DNA of 64,000 nucleotides from Tolypocladium sp. Sup5 PDA-1 (taxonomy: Eukaryota > Ascomycota > Sordariomycetes > Hypocreales > Ophiocordycipitaceae). A program made the position numbers and the translations under genes. The notes beneath the pieces are model-generated. The model saw only the letters and a list, made by a program, of their open reading frames with translations. It ran no database searches and was not told the origin of the DNA. Position 1 is the stretch's first letter; each line of letters opens with the position of its first letter. The DNA lies in NCBI GenBank assembly GCA_000750105.3, contig JPHH03000007.1:1-64000 (forward strand), written 5' to 3'. Shown piece after piece: positions 1-10,721 of this stretch.

Positions 1-634
1 CCCTCTCTTTATTTATGGAGAGGAGACGGGATGAGATGAGATGGGGAGAGATTTACTGACTTTGGGTGATTTAGGCAAGTTGGGGTGGACGCCATGGACC
101 ACTTCATGGAGGGGGATGTTGTGATTCCGGTGTGAAGGCTGGGGATGGCACATTTCAACCACCACATGGCCGACAGCGGCGTGTGAAACGGCTTCGAGAC
201 AGCGGCGTCTGCCACTTATCACAAAGAGGCCGAATCCCGCCACGGGCATTCATCGATGCCGAGAGCCAAGCCGAGCTCATCGACACGGATGATTCGGGCA
301 CGAGGAATACACCCCTCGGAGCCCTTCACAATTCCACTCCACGAGAAGGCGATCGAGTTCCAGCAAGAAGGACGGGTCATAAAGGCCATCCGAGTTTAAT
401 CGAGCAGCTGCAACGTATAGAGAGAGGAGTATCGGGTCAGTGAACGCGCAGGCTCACGCCGCGAACTGTACAATACAATTATGGGAATAGGGGGGATTCT
501 ACACGGCAACTGATGCCGAGGGCGGCACGAGGGTACGACCGGTCGAAATGCAGGCGTTTCAAGAGATATAGATGCTATCAGTTGCCCATTGAATCCAGTC
601 CAACCCGCCCAAACGTCTTTTCAACCATCTCCTT
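1..634. other. intergenic, no gene seen
   Basis: This stretch lies downstream of the dehydrogenase gene, which is read leftward and stops at 635. The open frames here are short, overlap one another and encode proline/arginine/serine-rich text with no recognisable motif. I see no gene, though the 3' UTR of the neighbour must lie here and an exon of a gene beyond the left edge cannot be excluded. Confidence 0.6.
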
Positions 635-1829
635 TCATGACGAGACCTTCCATACGAGCCTCTCCCCGCTTACGGCTTTGCCCCTCAGCAGATCCAGCGC
701 ATTCTGTGCCCGCTCCACCATGGTCGCGCCCTCGACCACCCGCTGCTTGTTTGGCTCGACCACCCGCTCCGCCAGCAGCGCGGGCACAATCTCCGGCTGC
801 AGCTTCTCCTTGAAGAATTCGTTCTGTGACTCGCGTTAGTCTCTTTACTCATGGCGTCCCGTTGGAAGCGGAAACTGGGGAAGCAACCTGGAGATAAAAG
901 TGCGTTCGCGCGCCCCTGAGGATGACGCCGTCCGCCCACTTGTCCGCGTGGCACTTGGCCACGTCCATCTCATACTCGGGCTCCTCTTCCTCGGTGGCGT
1001 CCTTGAGGATGACCGGAAGCATGATGGCGACTCGGGTGCCGCGCTGGGCAATCTTGGTCAGGGGCAGCAGCGTGCCGTCGAGGGACCCGATACAGTCCAG
1101 GATGCGCGGCACCGCTGGCTCCCCCTGTCCGCGGTCCTTGACGTAGCCCAGGATGCTCTCGACGACGTCGGGCTTGGTGTAGTCGAAGCAGGCCGTCGCA
1201 CCGATGCGCTTCAGGTAGTCGTGGTGCTTGCCGCTCGACACGGCGAGGACCTGTCTGTACCCCCAGTGGCGCAGCACCTGCACCGCGTAGATGCCCACGC
1301 TGCTGCTCGCGCCCCAGACGAGGATGGGCGTGTCTGCGGCCTCGGGCGCCCAGCCCTGGGGGATGGGCCAGGGGAGCTCGAGCTCGAGGTCCGCCGTGGC
1401 CGTGTGGAACACGGTGACGAGGTTGACGGGCACGGTGCACGCCTCTTGCAGCGTCAGGCACTCGGGCACGCGCGACGCCAGGTACGCGGGCACGGTGACG
1501 TACTGCTGGTGGTTGGCCTCCTTGCCGCCGTGGAAGGCAAAGGCCATGGCGCGGTCGCCGACGGCGAGGCCCTTGAGGTCGCCCGCGGGGCCGGAGCCGA
1601 CGGCCACGACGGTGCCCGCGATGCCGCCGCCGCCGGCCTGCGCCGGGTACGAGGAGATGAGGAGCCCGCCGTCGGCGCGGTGGAGGTCCAGCGGCGTGGA
1701 GGCGGTCCATTCGACGCGCACGGTGACCTCGCCCGCGGCGGGAGGGTAGACGGGGACCTCGAGCTCGATGTAGGGCGTGCGCTTGGCCGCCATGGCGACG
1801 GCCTTTTGGGTCGTGGGGAGGGATGCCAT
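635..1829 (-). CDS. MDR-family zinc-independent alcohol dehydrogenase / enoyl reductase-like protein
   Basis: Two exons, 1829-888 and 823-635, joined over a 64-nt intron (887-824), give 376 residues. The second exon restores a family-typical ending with the text NEFFKEKLQPEIVPALLAE. The protein has the fold order of medium-chain dehydrogenases: an N-terminal GroES-like part (about residues 20-130) and a Rossmann cofactor part with the loop GASSSVG near 173-179, the NADP(H)-binding pattern of quinone/enoyl reductases. The cysteine cluster of the structural zinc site is not seen, so it is probably a zinc-free reductase acting on an unknown carbonyl or alkene substrate. I chose the ATG at 1829 rather than the non-ATG extension to 1859 because the conserved text begins there. 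The family is clear; the substrate is not. Confidence 0.85.
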
Positions 1830-2840
1830 AGTGGGCTGAGGAATCAAGGACACAAGCAACGGACGCTATACGGGGAGAAGACGAGACACCCTCGAGCAGC
1901 TGCGGAACTGCCCATGCAGGTTCCTATAAGTATACAAAGGACGCCGTAGGATTCGACGTCAGACAAAGTCCACGGAGCCGTTGGTCGCAGCTTAATTTGT
2001 CATCTGCAACCCAACAGCACGGTGCATATGCCTGTACGAGTAGGTGAGCCTGTGAGGATCCTACGAAGCTCCACCACGGCAAACTCCTGCCGGGCCCAGG
2101 AGTCGGGATGTCCGTGGAGATCGCAATCGATCCGAGACAGCGGCGGAAATCCCGATCAATGGATTGCGGGCCATACGCGCGGCGCAGCAAGTCCGAGGTG
2201 GTGTTTACAAAGCAATGTTTGGGCCGTTTGACAGCGATGGAGACGGTTGAAATGACGACGTTATTAGTCAGCTGGCTGGCACTCGTTGGGGCCAGGGACG
2301 TTGACGTTTGCGGGTGAGAAACGCGCGGTCCGGGGCATGTTGAAATAAACGTTCATCGATCCGTGACAGCAGCTTTAAGCTGCAGTTTTGAAGCCCAATA
2401 ACGGCGACGAGGATACAAAAGATGAAATAGACTCGTCGTGCCTGACCGCACGCCAAAGTGTGCCACGGCCCCCAGCTTCAAGCCACAACTGATTCCCCTC
2501 ACTCTCGTCATCCCCCCCAGGGTTGGCTCTGCCGTGAGGTTACAGAAACAAGTGACAGGCCCCGCAGAAACTATCGTGGTGCTTTCATTGACCAAGGACA
2601 TGGCATGATAGTGGTATCGAAAGCACCGTGAATCGTCCATGTGCCGTGTCTGTAGATGGCGTACAAGTCCCAACGCCAAGCAGTCCCTCAACACCGCAAG
2701 CCCAGCGACGCCCGAGTTCCAAGACGTCAACGGTGGAAAGATCAATCCATCAAGAAGCAAACGCCCATCCCGCGCGCCGCGCCCTTTTGCGTCCGTCATA
2801 AGCGCATGTCCTACACCGTTGCCTCATTCCCGTCGGCGCC
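1830..2840. other. intergenic, promoter of the MDR gene
   Basis: About 1 kb between the start of the MDR gene and the 3' end of the small gene at 2841-3101, both on the minus strand. Open frames here (for instance on the minus strand over 2353-2799) have no family signature and the spacing looks like ordinary promoter plus 3' UTR. Nothing further recognised. Confidence 0.6.
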
Positions 2841-3101
2841 TCAGATCTTGGTCGGGTTAGAGAGCGCATCTCCAATCAAGGCCACCTCGGCAAAGTTGAG
2901 CGTGCGCTTGCCCTCCTTGGCGTCCTGCCTCCGCGTCGGGGGCGCTCCCAGATCGTGGACGACGTCGCGGGCCTTTTGGCGCAGGCCGCGGCGCCGCTCC
3001 GGAAGGGGCTCCGGGACGGGGTCCTTGGTGTAGGAGCAGGCGGTCGAGCCCGAGTAGGTGGACGAGGTGTCCGAGTTGGAGCTGGTGGACGGGCGGCGCA
3101 T
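2841..3101 (-). CDS. small conserved-looking hypothetical protein, 86 aa
   Basis: A single open exon with an ATG at 3101 encodes 86 residues. The first 20 residues are rich in Ser/Thr (MRRPSTSSNSDTSSTYSGST). They are followed by a basic segment (RRRGLRQKARDVVHDLGAPP) and an end containing the words RTLNFAEVALIGDALSNPT. There is no signal peptide or membrane segment, so it is probably a soluble cytoplasmic or nuclear protein. The composition, the ATG context and the non-random C-terminus make it more convincing than the many random frames nearby. I recall similar short orphan proteins in related fungi but cannot name a function. It could also be the last exon of a longer gene, although no upstream exon is evident. 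Confidence 0.55.
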   Translation of the reverse strand: MRRPSTSSNSDTSSTYSGSTACSYTKDPVPEPLPERRRGLRQKARDVVHDLGAPPTRRQDAKEGKRTLNFAEVALIGDALSNPTKI

Positions 3102-4604
3102 GATGACGATGGCTGGAAGGACGGTGGATGGGTGGTGGTTTGAGATGAGTTGCGGTAGATTTTGAGTCTCGACGTATTATCAGCCGAGGCGATAAGGGTG
3201 GATGGTGGTGTAGATGGGCCGCGGCGGTCCTCCCGCTGGTTGCGCTATCTGTCGATGACGATGGGTCGATAACCGAGCATCCGAGCCAAGACGGCAATGA
3301 TTCTGCGGGCGATGCGATATCAGCGAGGGCGATGAGATGAGGCGGGATGGAAGTGAGGGTGCCTGGCGAGTGGGTGACGCCCGTTTCTTATGCAAAGGCT
3401 TGGCTGCGATTCCGACGAGCCAACAGCAGCCTCAGCAGGACAGCCAGAGGGATCGAGGTCCAATGGGAGCGAACCTGGCGCACCGATAGTACATACTCGT
3501 AGAGTCTGGATGGCGGGCACGCAACAACGGGCAGACGCGCTTGGCTTCATTCAGCCGCTGCCTCGACGCCAGCCCAGCTTGAGAATATGTCGCGGATCAG
3601 CCCTGGATCCGTCCATTCAGGAGCTTGGGCAGTTCATGGGGATTTGGCGGGTGACAGGGTCGATCAGAGGAGAGGGCCTCAGCTACCGCCGGATGCTGTT
3701 AGTGCAAGGCCACTCCTTCCACGCCGAAACCACGTCTTGTTCCCCTCACGCGCTAACAACTCCCGCGTATTCCGTCACCTCCCCTTCCCTCCTTCACCTC
3801 ACCTCGCTATCGCACCACCACCCACCCACAACCTATCGACTGCCACGAACCGTGCTCGAAAAACGCCATCCGCAGGGGCCCCCAGCTAGTCGGGCAATCC
3901 CAACGTGCCAGAACCGCCGAGAAGCCGGCATATGTTGCACATGCCTTTACGGACTACAGGCTGCCCTCGGCCATCCAGCCGCCCGGACCCTCGACACACT
4001 CTCGACGGGCAAGGTAGGAGACAAACGACACTGGGACACCGCACACGAGACATTGGCTTCTCTTACTCATATTACGTCTCGGCATCGCGGGCTGTTGAAG
4101 AGCCAGCTGACGGATACGCTTCCGCGCGACAACTGCATGGCCAGATCACGTCGGCAGCCACCCTCGTTTTGAATCATGACTATACAACATGTGGCGTCGA
4201 GGCGTTGCATGAAGCCAGTACGTTGCGGGCAGGCGTTTCGGACTTCGCGGCTGTATTTTAATACGAGTTGCCTCTGAGCAACCGGGCAATGCCATGGAGG
4301 CTGCGTCTCCTACAACGTTCACGCAAGGACACTGCCCAGGCTTGAGCTTCAAATATCTCAATGAGCGAGCTTTATTCGTGTACCGACCCATCAATCCATC
4401 AATCCATCCACAAAGCAGTGAAACTAACCGTGACTTGACCTTGACAGCGTCTTCCGCGGTACAGAGGCTTGAGCACAGCCATCACGGCGAGTAGCATAGC
4501 AAAGGCCCTGCGCGGCCATTCGACCTTTCGAATTTGTACCAACCTGCCATCCTCATGTCAACTCATCGGGAACCATTAGCAAGACTCGCAACCATCGGGG
4601 AAGC
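3102..4604. other. intergenic, no convincing gene
   Basis: About 1.5 kb between the 86-residue gene and the F-box-like gene. A 260-codon frame on the plus strand (3390-4172) is open but has no domain, no hydrophobic core and a composition typical of out-of-frame GC-rich DNA, so I do not call it. Its middle (about 3750-3850) is pyrimidine-rich, as fungal promoters often are. Confidence 0.55.
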
Positions 4605-5797
4605 TCAAGGTCTCGAAGCTGGAGTGTTGGCCAGGTCAGACGGTGCTCCGGCAAACATAAACGTCACGGGCCTCACCGTCTGTGGTCCTCGGATGATCTC
4701 GTCCACCCTCATCATGGCCTGCGTCTCCACGGTATCCTCTCGACGCATGGTGCCGAGTCTGCGTCGAAGTTCCTTGTCCAGCACCACCGAGATTTCCTCC
4801 CGGCCGATGCCGTTCCATTTGACGCCTCCCCTGTGCATGTAGATGCGCAGGTCGCGAACCGCCGACATGCCCAAGTCGAAGGCATGAGAATAGCGACCAG
4901 AACAGACGTAGGTCTTCGCGTTCCACGACGACAGGAACCAACTGCCATGTCGCATAATGACCTCGTTGATACCCGAGACGAAAGTGCGACAGTGGGCTGC
5001 CCTGAACCTCTGGCGAATGCGGATGCGCAGTCTCTCTCCGGCAAGGCGCAGCAAGACGGCGATGCACAGCAGCTGTCTGGTGCCGAGGGACATGAGATAT
5101 TGTCTCTGGCGACTTCGAACACGCCAGCGCACGTACGTCTCCCTGTTCATCTCAGCCTGGGTCCTCCGTTCGACATGCACGTGGCGCCTGATCAGGCCCA
5201 GGCGACGGGAAAAGTCGTGCTCGACGCTCACCAGTGGGAGTGGAGGAGCATCGAACTGGTCCAGATTCTCGCCGCCGATCACAGCAGCCTCCATGTCTGC
5301 CAGGCGGTCGCAAATGTTTATTCCCTCCCGAACCATCTGGCGCATGGTCTCTCGGTGGGCCGGGTTGCTCAGCCTTGGCCAGTCACTGTCACGTCTCGTG
5401 CAGAGAAACTCACTGTTCAATATCTCGTCGACTACTGCAACGCGCTTCTCGATGACGACGACCGTTTCCCAGTCGACAACTGGCAAGATTGTTCGCACGT
5501 GGCACGGGTTGCCACAGTATGCACTGAGTGAATCAACGACGAACCCTTCTTGGATCGTGCTTTGGCCGACATGGGGGCGGATGATACCCTTGATGATGCT
5601 GGTGGTGTACCTCTCGATGAGATCGCCGAATACCTAATTCGCAGCGCGGACAACATTAGCTTCTGGTTCGTGGCCGAACGAGCGGGTTTTCTTCCATGGG
5701 GATTGGGGCATACCGGGATGGAACACAGGGCTTGGATCGTGGTCGAGTCGCAGTTCTCGATGATCCGGAGCACGAGGGAGTGGTCGAGCCCCGGCAT
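4605..5797 (-). CDS. F-box-like hypothetical protein
   Basis: Two exons, 5797-5714 and 5633-4605, with an 80-nt intron between (5713-5634, GTATGC...AATTAG), give 370 residues. The first exon reads MPGLDHSLVLRIIENCDSTT, the leucine-spaced start of an F-box-like helix pair, and exon 2 continues it with VFGDLIERYTTSIIKGII. F-box proteins recruit targets to SCF ubiquitin ligases through Skp1. The rest is rich in Arg and Leu, with no WD40 or LRR repeat that would name a substrate; many orphan fungal proteins have this form. A downstream GTG-initiated frame alone (from 5498) would miss the N-terminus, which is why the first exon matters. The call is F-box-like by pattern only. The C-terminal end near 4605 may have a further unrecognised intron. 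Confidence 0.6.
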
Positions 5798-6684
5798 CTT
5801 GGAGATGTGAACCTGTGTGCCGCTCACCAACTTCCTCGGTGGTGCGGTGAAGGTCGCAGAAACAATCCGCGTGTGGCAGCGTTAAGAATCCTTATGGGCT
5901 GGTTCTGCCAGGTGCCGAAGCTGCACGATGTAGTTGACAACTGTTGACTCTAGGAAACCCTGGCGTTGGCAGCTGTTAAAGCTCCGCCCGAACAGCTGCA
6001 GCCAGTGCTGTTGCACCAGGGCAGAAGCTGTTACTGAACGTACCTTGATCACAGCCCTGGGTGGCCGCACATGGCAAACGGGGGGTTGAACAGGACTCTC
6101 AGAGACGTCGGAAAACCCACATTATAGCCACCTTAATCACTCGTGGGCGCCGCCTCTCATTCACTGGAAGATGTAACCCCCTCCATCGATTGGCCGTAGG
6201 TGCAAGTATACAGGTGGCAGCAAGGATTTTCCTCGACGGACGAGCACCTTGCGTCCTTCCATCACTCGTGTTCGACGCGCACGTGCATTGGGTCTGGACT
6301 CTGTGCATCACTACCCACGAGACTGAATAACTACTGCTGAGCTAGGGAAGGTAGGTAGTTACAGAATAATGTCTCTCATTCAAGCCAAGATGGCCGTGCC
6401 TGTCCTTTTATGCGTGTTGTACACCACCTTTGTGCGCCGCAACTCCGATTACCGAATGCCCCAGTACCAGCCACGATGGACGCCCGTGACGGCAATCCAA
6501 CTCTTTACCAGAGACCCCCTTCCCTAGATGCCTAAATGTCATCCGAGGCTCAAAGGCCCCTCCCTACTTCCAACCAGTAGATGATGTGATGCGAGAGTAC
6601 ATGATGAAAGCTGTCGAGGATGAAAAGAAGAAGAGGAAGAAGAAGTGGAGGAAGAAGTGGATATATCTGCGCTCAAACGTGCGG
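5798..6684. other. intergenic, promoter of the F-box-like gene and 3' UTR of the glutaredoxin gene
   Basis: Nearly 900 bp with only short random frames. A purine-rich tract (AAG/AGG repeats) lies at about 6617-6657, just past the stop of the glutaredoxin gene on the minus strand, so it would be a pyrimidine-rich stretch of its 3' UTR. No gene seen. Confidence 0.6.
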
Positions 6685-7597
6685 CTACGCGTGGTGGGCG
6701 CCCGCGCTGAAGCGCTCACTGACCTCGACGCGCTTGTTGCCCAGGTCGCGGATCTTGGCGGCTAGCCGGTCGGTGTTGTCGAGCTCGACAATCTCGTCGC
6801 TGCCACCCATGCTGACGCCGTTGACCATGATGTTGGGGACCGTCTTGCGGCCCGTCCTGGTCTTGAGCTGGTCCTGCAGTTGCTTGCCGAGGGGGTGCTC
6901 GTCGAGCTCGACGACGTAGGGGGCCGGGCTGATGGTGTACTTTTCGAGGAGGATGCCCTTGGCGCGCTTCGAGAACTGGCAGTACGACTTGGAGAAGATG
7001 ATGACTGGTAGGTCGCGGGTGTCAGCTGGGATGGAACTGGGGACGGGGGGCGCTGATGGGAGACCTACCGGGTGCCTTTTTCAGGATGCTGTTCATCTCC
7101 ACCTCGGCCTCGTGCTCTTCTTTCGTCTCCTTGGAGGCCGCGTCCTTGCCCTTGGACGAAACGCCCGTATCGCTGCCGCCCTTGAGCTTCTTGACCTGGC
7201 CCCCGGCCGAGTTGCCCTTGCCGACGACCTCGCTGGGGGGATCCGGCCGCAGGGCCTTCTCGTTGGCCTGGTCCTTTGCCTTTTGCTCGGCCTCCTTGAG
7301 GCGCTCCTTGGTGCGGGCCGAGGTCATTCTATCGTCGTCGTCGACGTCCCCGTCGCCGTCCTTGTCGGCGGGTATGTGGCCCGCCTTGTTCCCCGTCTTG
7401 GAGTCTATGACGGCCTGGCCAGGCGATGTGCTGCCGGCGCCGCCTTTGCTCATGCCGTCCATGGTCTTGTGGTAGAAGTCTTGAATGGTGCGCGAGTCCT
7501 TCTTGCCCGCGTCCAGGCCCGAGGTGTAGAAGAGGATGACGATGATGGTGACGATGGTGGCCAGCACGAGGAGGCGCAGGCGGCGCGGGGAGGGCAT
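6685..7597 (-). CDS. membrane-anchored monothiol glutaredoxin (yeast Grx6/Grx7 type)
   Basis: Two exons, 7597-7069 and 7004-6685 (64-nt intron), encode 282 residues. The N-terminus has a basic patch and one membrane span (about residues 8-24, LLVLATIVTIIVILF) that fits a signal anchor. It is followed by a charged, Lys/Asp/Gly-rich linker and then the glutaredoxin domain in exon 2. The active site is CQFS at residues 185-188, a monothiol CxxS, and the glutathione-binding words TVPNIMVNG and GGSDEI follow. Yeast Grx6/Grx7 have the same layout and act in the early secretory pathway with the domain in the lumen; I infer the same place here. The conserved domain is split right at its first strand (KKAP/VIIFSKSY). 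An in-frame extension upstream to 7990 exists, but the anchor directly behind the ATG at 7597 favours that start. Confidence 0.88.
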
Positions 7598-8257
7598 CGT
7601 GGGCGGTTGTGTGGTCGCCAGGCGACGGATGAGAGCTCCGGGAGCGGGTGTGCTCAGCCCTTCCAGTGCTGCATTCAGGGCGGCGCGCGCGCGACGAAGG
7701 GAATGCCGTCGGTGTGCGATCGCGAGGGGGGTTGGTTGCGATGCTGGGCAGGTCGCGGACGTACGTGGGCTGGGTTGGTGGACGATGCTGTACGAGTACA
7801 GGTCAAGGTCGTCGTCAGTTGACATTGAGACAGTCGAGTTTGGGGCCAGGAGAGGCCATAGCTCTTGACAGCGGCGCGGTGTGATTGGCTGCTGCGGCGA
7901 CAGGGGACGGTGCGAACTGTCCACAGCGACGGCTTGGGTGGACCCTTTCTGCACCAGGGGCCTTGATGGCGCTGCGGCCAAACGAAACATGACGTTTTAA
8001 CATACGAAGGCGTTTTAAACTTGTTTTATTGACAAAACGCAAGGGGATGTACGGATAGTGAGTGTGGTATTAGAATCGAATATTTCCAACGGATTCAGCG
8101 AGAGACTTGGAAAAGGAGCGTCCTGCGCTCTTGGTGAACCCCCCCCCCTTTCCCTTTTTTCTTAGTGCCGCCAGGGCATCCATCAAGGCTTCGAGTCTTG
8201 GACTTTATACCAGCAGCCATGCCAACTGGCTGAGAGTCCTCCCCGTTGTGGTCCGTA
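7598..8257. other. intergenic, promoter of the glutaredoxin gene
   Basis: This spacer holds the 5' region of the glutaredoxin gene. The reading frame stays open upstream of its ATG as far as 7990, but the text lacks conserved features. A homopolymer of C and T at about 8140-8160 lies near the 3' end of the next gene. No separate gene seen. Confidence 0.55.
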
Positions 8258-8548
8258 TCATCTTTCCCACATGCCCAGCATGGCGTTGTCGACGAGGACT
8301 TTGTCGGCAGCAATCGCATGCATGGCGGGCATTCTGATGACGTTGAGCAGAGGGTCGTCGGCCGGCGCAGGCGTCGCCTCCTCTCTCTTGCTGTTTCCCT
8401 GCGTGATGGCCCGATCTGGAGAGTCGTCTGTGAAGCGAGCCGCGGCGGACTTGGAAAAGTGCAGACTGCGGTGGCTGTGGTGGCCGTGGGTGGTTGGGGC
8501 TGCGTGGAGGCCTGCTGCCAGAGCAAGCAGGATGAGGTAGGAGCGCAT
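8258..8548 (-). CDS. small secreted protein, 96 aa, unknown function
   Basis: An ATG at 8548 opens a 96-codon frame that starts with a textbook signal peptide, MRSYLILLALAAGLHA, with likely cleavage after Ala16. The mature part is about 80 residues, His-rich at the beginning (THGHHSHRS). It has a KRE dibasic site near residue 56 that could be a Kex2-type cleavage point, and it ends with LVDNAMLGMWER. There are no cysteines, so it is unlike the disulfide-rich effector class. It could be a peptide precursor or a cell-wall-associated small protein; I do not recognise the family. The non-ATG extension to 8608 would bury the signal peptide and is not used. Confidence 0.55.
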   Translation of the reverse strand: MRSYLILLALAAGLHAAPTTHGHHSHRSLHFSKSAAARFTDDSPDRAITQGNSKREEATPAPADDPLLNVIRMPAMHAIAADKVLVDNAMLGMWER

Positions 8549-9494
8549 GTTTTTTTCCTTCTTGTTTGAAGTCAAGACGCTGAAGGTGAAGTGAGCGTGT
8601 TTGGCCAACGGGGTTTTAGGGTATTGATTGTCGAGGTAGTTCGAGTTGTTGGCTTGGTTAGCTGCTGCTGAACTCGAGGTCCAACACGGCCTTAATTATA
8701 TCTTCGAGGCTCTGGTCCCGCCAGCCTCGCCGCCGAAGCGGATGACGACAAGTCGAGATTGAATTAGCATCAAGTCTGCTCACCTGATTTAGTATCGATG
8801 GAATGGAGGCTGGCTGTTAAAGTTTCTGCCGGCTTTGGTGGTTGTGCCCGTCTCGACTCTTCAGTCCCGTCTCCGACTCTCCCCAGCCCCTCCGACATAT
8901 GAATGGGAGGATACGCAGTCACATCACGCATCACCACGCCCGCACCAACCTCGCAGAATATCACGGAGAAGCATTCAAATGACATGGATTCTAGGGTGCT
9001 CTTTTCAATGTCGTCATCGCTAAAAATCAAACGGACAAGCTGGCAGGCAGAAAGTGTTGACTTGTTGGCGACGTGTACTTCGTACTCGTACTTCGTAAGT
9101 GTCGATGACTAGGCCCCACCGCCGTGTCGTCCGGCCAATTGAAATCTGCCAAGTTCAGTGGCCACTTCACTTCTGGCCAGTGGACATTCTGCCAACTTCG
9201 ATATCCACACCATGGCAGGCTCGAAGGTGTCCTCTTCATCCAACTGACTCACACGGGCGCTATATCAAAGACCTTTTCATTGTACATTAACTTCTGCTTC
9301 TCTTCTTGCACTATTGGACTGGCCGGCGTTTCCTGTTTCAAAGACCTTCTTCCATCAGTGGTTGGCGAGTGGTGCAGCACACTTGGCACAGGGAGCAACA
9401 CGAACTCTGGCATCCGCGCGCAACACTCTTGCTACCAGTCTCGGACCTGCAAACTCACCTCTCTCTCGTTGTTATTATCCAAAAGTCTCACAAC
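8549..9494. other. divergent promoter region of the small secreted protein and SIL1
   Basis: About 950 bp between two genes that point away from each other. It contains a TACTTCGTAC word at 9076-9085 and an almost identical copy at 9089-9098, part of an intergenic word family seen across the window. Short frames here have no signature. The long open frame leading into SIL1 (from 9306) is upstream, non-homologous text. Confidence 0.6.
9076..9098 (+). repeat. tandem TACTTCGTA words
   Basis: Two copies of TACTTCGTA lie 13 bp apart (9076 and 9089). The word is a one-base variant of the TACTCCGTAC intergenic 10-mer found elsewhere in the window; a single further copy is at 23544-23553. Function unknown. 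Confidence 0.5.
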
Positions 9495-10721
9495 ATGGCT
9501 CGTGTGTGGTCAAGATCAAGAACGCTGCCACTTCTCTTGGTCGTGATCCTCGGCGTCCTGTTATGCGTCGCCATCACACCAGCCCTGGCCGACTCAAAAC
9601 CCGACCTCATCTGCCTCACATCCGACCCGAAGGAATGTTACCCACGGATTTTCCAGCCGACCGACGAATTTCAAATTGTCCACGACGGCCAGGAGCTTCC
9701 CAAGGGGCTGCACGTGCGGCTCAACATCTGGACCGGCAAGAAGGAAGCCAAAATCAACGTGCCGGGCGAGGATGACCCGGCGCTGGAGGGATTACCTGTG
9801 GACCAGGCCATTGTGGTTGTCGAGCCGCAACAGCCCGACGCCCCGCGGGTGCCCAAGGGCGCGCCAGAGTATGAACCCGTGGGCAAGGTCAAGGAGCCGC
9901 CGCAGCATGAGTCTGGGTCGTTTGTTTCGATCATGAAGGCGCTGGGAAACGGTGTCATACCCGACAATCACGCTTTCGACGAGGCGCTAGAAGGGCTGGA
10001 AGAGCTCTCTCACGACATCTACTACGGATTGAAGATCACCGAGGACTCGGAGGTTGTCAAGGCGCTGTTTTGCCTCATGGCGGATCAAAAGGCTTCAGCA
10101 AGTGAGGTGTTCACTCCTCGCGACCAGCAAGCAGCGTCAATCCTGGCCAGCGCGTTGCAGAACAACCCGCCAGCACTGAAGGAAGTGACCAAAGTGTGGC
10201 CCAAACTTGCGGACTCCAAGTGTCCCGGCACCGACCAGACTCTCCGTGAGAGTCTGTACTCGAGTTTTATCCCCGCGAGCAACGTCGACCCCGCGGGAGC
10301 CAAGCAGTCAGCCTCACGAGTCAAGGCCAAAGTCTCAACCATCAACGGCCTCATCAAAGACGGCTCCGTCAGGGGCGAGTTCCTGAACAACGGCGGCATG
10401 GAGGGTCTCCTCAAGGCCCTGGTGCCCGAGGAGAAGGAATGGGCCGGCGCGCAGCGAAAGGTCGGGCAGCTGGTGCTCGACAACTTTCTGGACGAGGACA
10501 TGGGCGCCGAGCTGGGGCAGTGGCCCAAGGTGCCGAAGTTGAGCGATGAGCAGTGCCAGACGGAGGAGTTGTCGACGGCGGAGGGGTGCTGGGACTACCA
10601 CGTCGGCCGGATCATGAAGGCGAATAAGGGGGATAAGAGCCATTGGAGCAGGGACCTGAATGACAGGCTGGTGGCGGCAAGGGAGAGGTCTAGTGCGCCC
10701 CCCATGCACGAGGAGTTGTAG
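9495..10721 (+). CDS. SIL1: SIL1, nucleotide exchange factor of the ER chaperone BiP/Kar2
   Basis: A single exon encodes 408 residues. Residues 1-32 form a signal peptide (hydrophobic LPLLLVVILGVLLCV, cut after PALA). The mature start LICLTSDPKECYPRIFQPTDEFQ is the conserved N-terminal block of fungal Sil1. The rest is an armadillo-type helical repeat region (about 140-390) that embraces the ATPase domain of BiP and releases ADP during protein import and folding in the ER lumen. The protein ends in HEEL, a variant of the HDEL retrieval signal, which supports residence in the lumen. I chose the ATG at 9495 because it begins the signal peptide; the open frame upstream is unrelated text. No intron is needed. 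Confidence in identity is high. Confidence 0.93.
   Translation: MARVWSRSRTLPLLLVVILGVLLCVAITPALADSKPDLICLTSDPKECYPRIFQPTDEFQIVHDGQELPKGLHVRLNIWTGKKEAKINVPGEDDPALEGLPVDQAIVVVEPQQPDAPRVPKGAPEYEPVGKVKEPPQHESGSFVSIMKALGNGVIPDNHAFDEALEGLEELSHDIYYGLKITEDSEVVKALFCLMADQKASASEVFTPRDQQAASILASALQNNPPALKEVTKVWPKLADSKCPGTDQTLRESLYSSFIPASNVDPAGAKQSASRVKAKVSTINGLIKDGSVRGEFLNNGGMEGLLKALVPEEKEWAGAQRKVGQLVLDNFLDEDMGAELGQWPKVPKLSDEQCQTEELSTAEGCWDYHVGRIMKANKGDKSHWSRDLNDRLVAARERSSAPPMHEEL

Noticed and set aside
900..1949. A 349-codon frame on the plus strand over the MDR gene
   Set aside because: It is the antisense shadow of the GC-rich MDR coding exon and is full of RG/GHVH text without a domain.
2353..2799. 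A 148-codon minus-strand frame
   Set aside because: No recognisable motif, and it would overlap the 3' region of the 86-residue gene with no transcription signal of its own.
3390..4172. A 260-codon plus-strand frame in the spacer before the F-box-like gene
   Set aside because: Ser/Pro/Arg/His-rich random composition, no hydrophobic core, no motif, no splice context. Kept only as a low possibility.
7598..7990. N-terminal extension of the glutaredoxin by up to 131 residues
   Set aside because: The extension has no conserved features and would put the signal anchor inside the protein; the ATG at 7597 fits the family layout.
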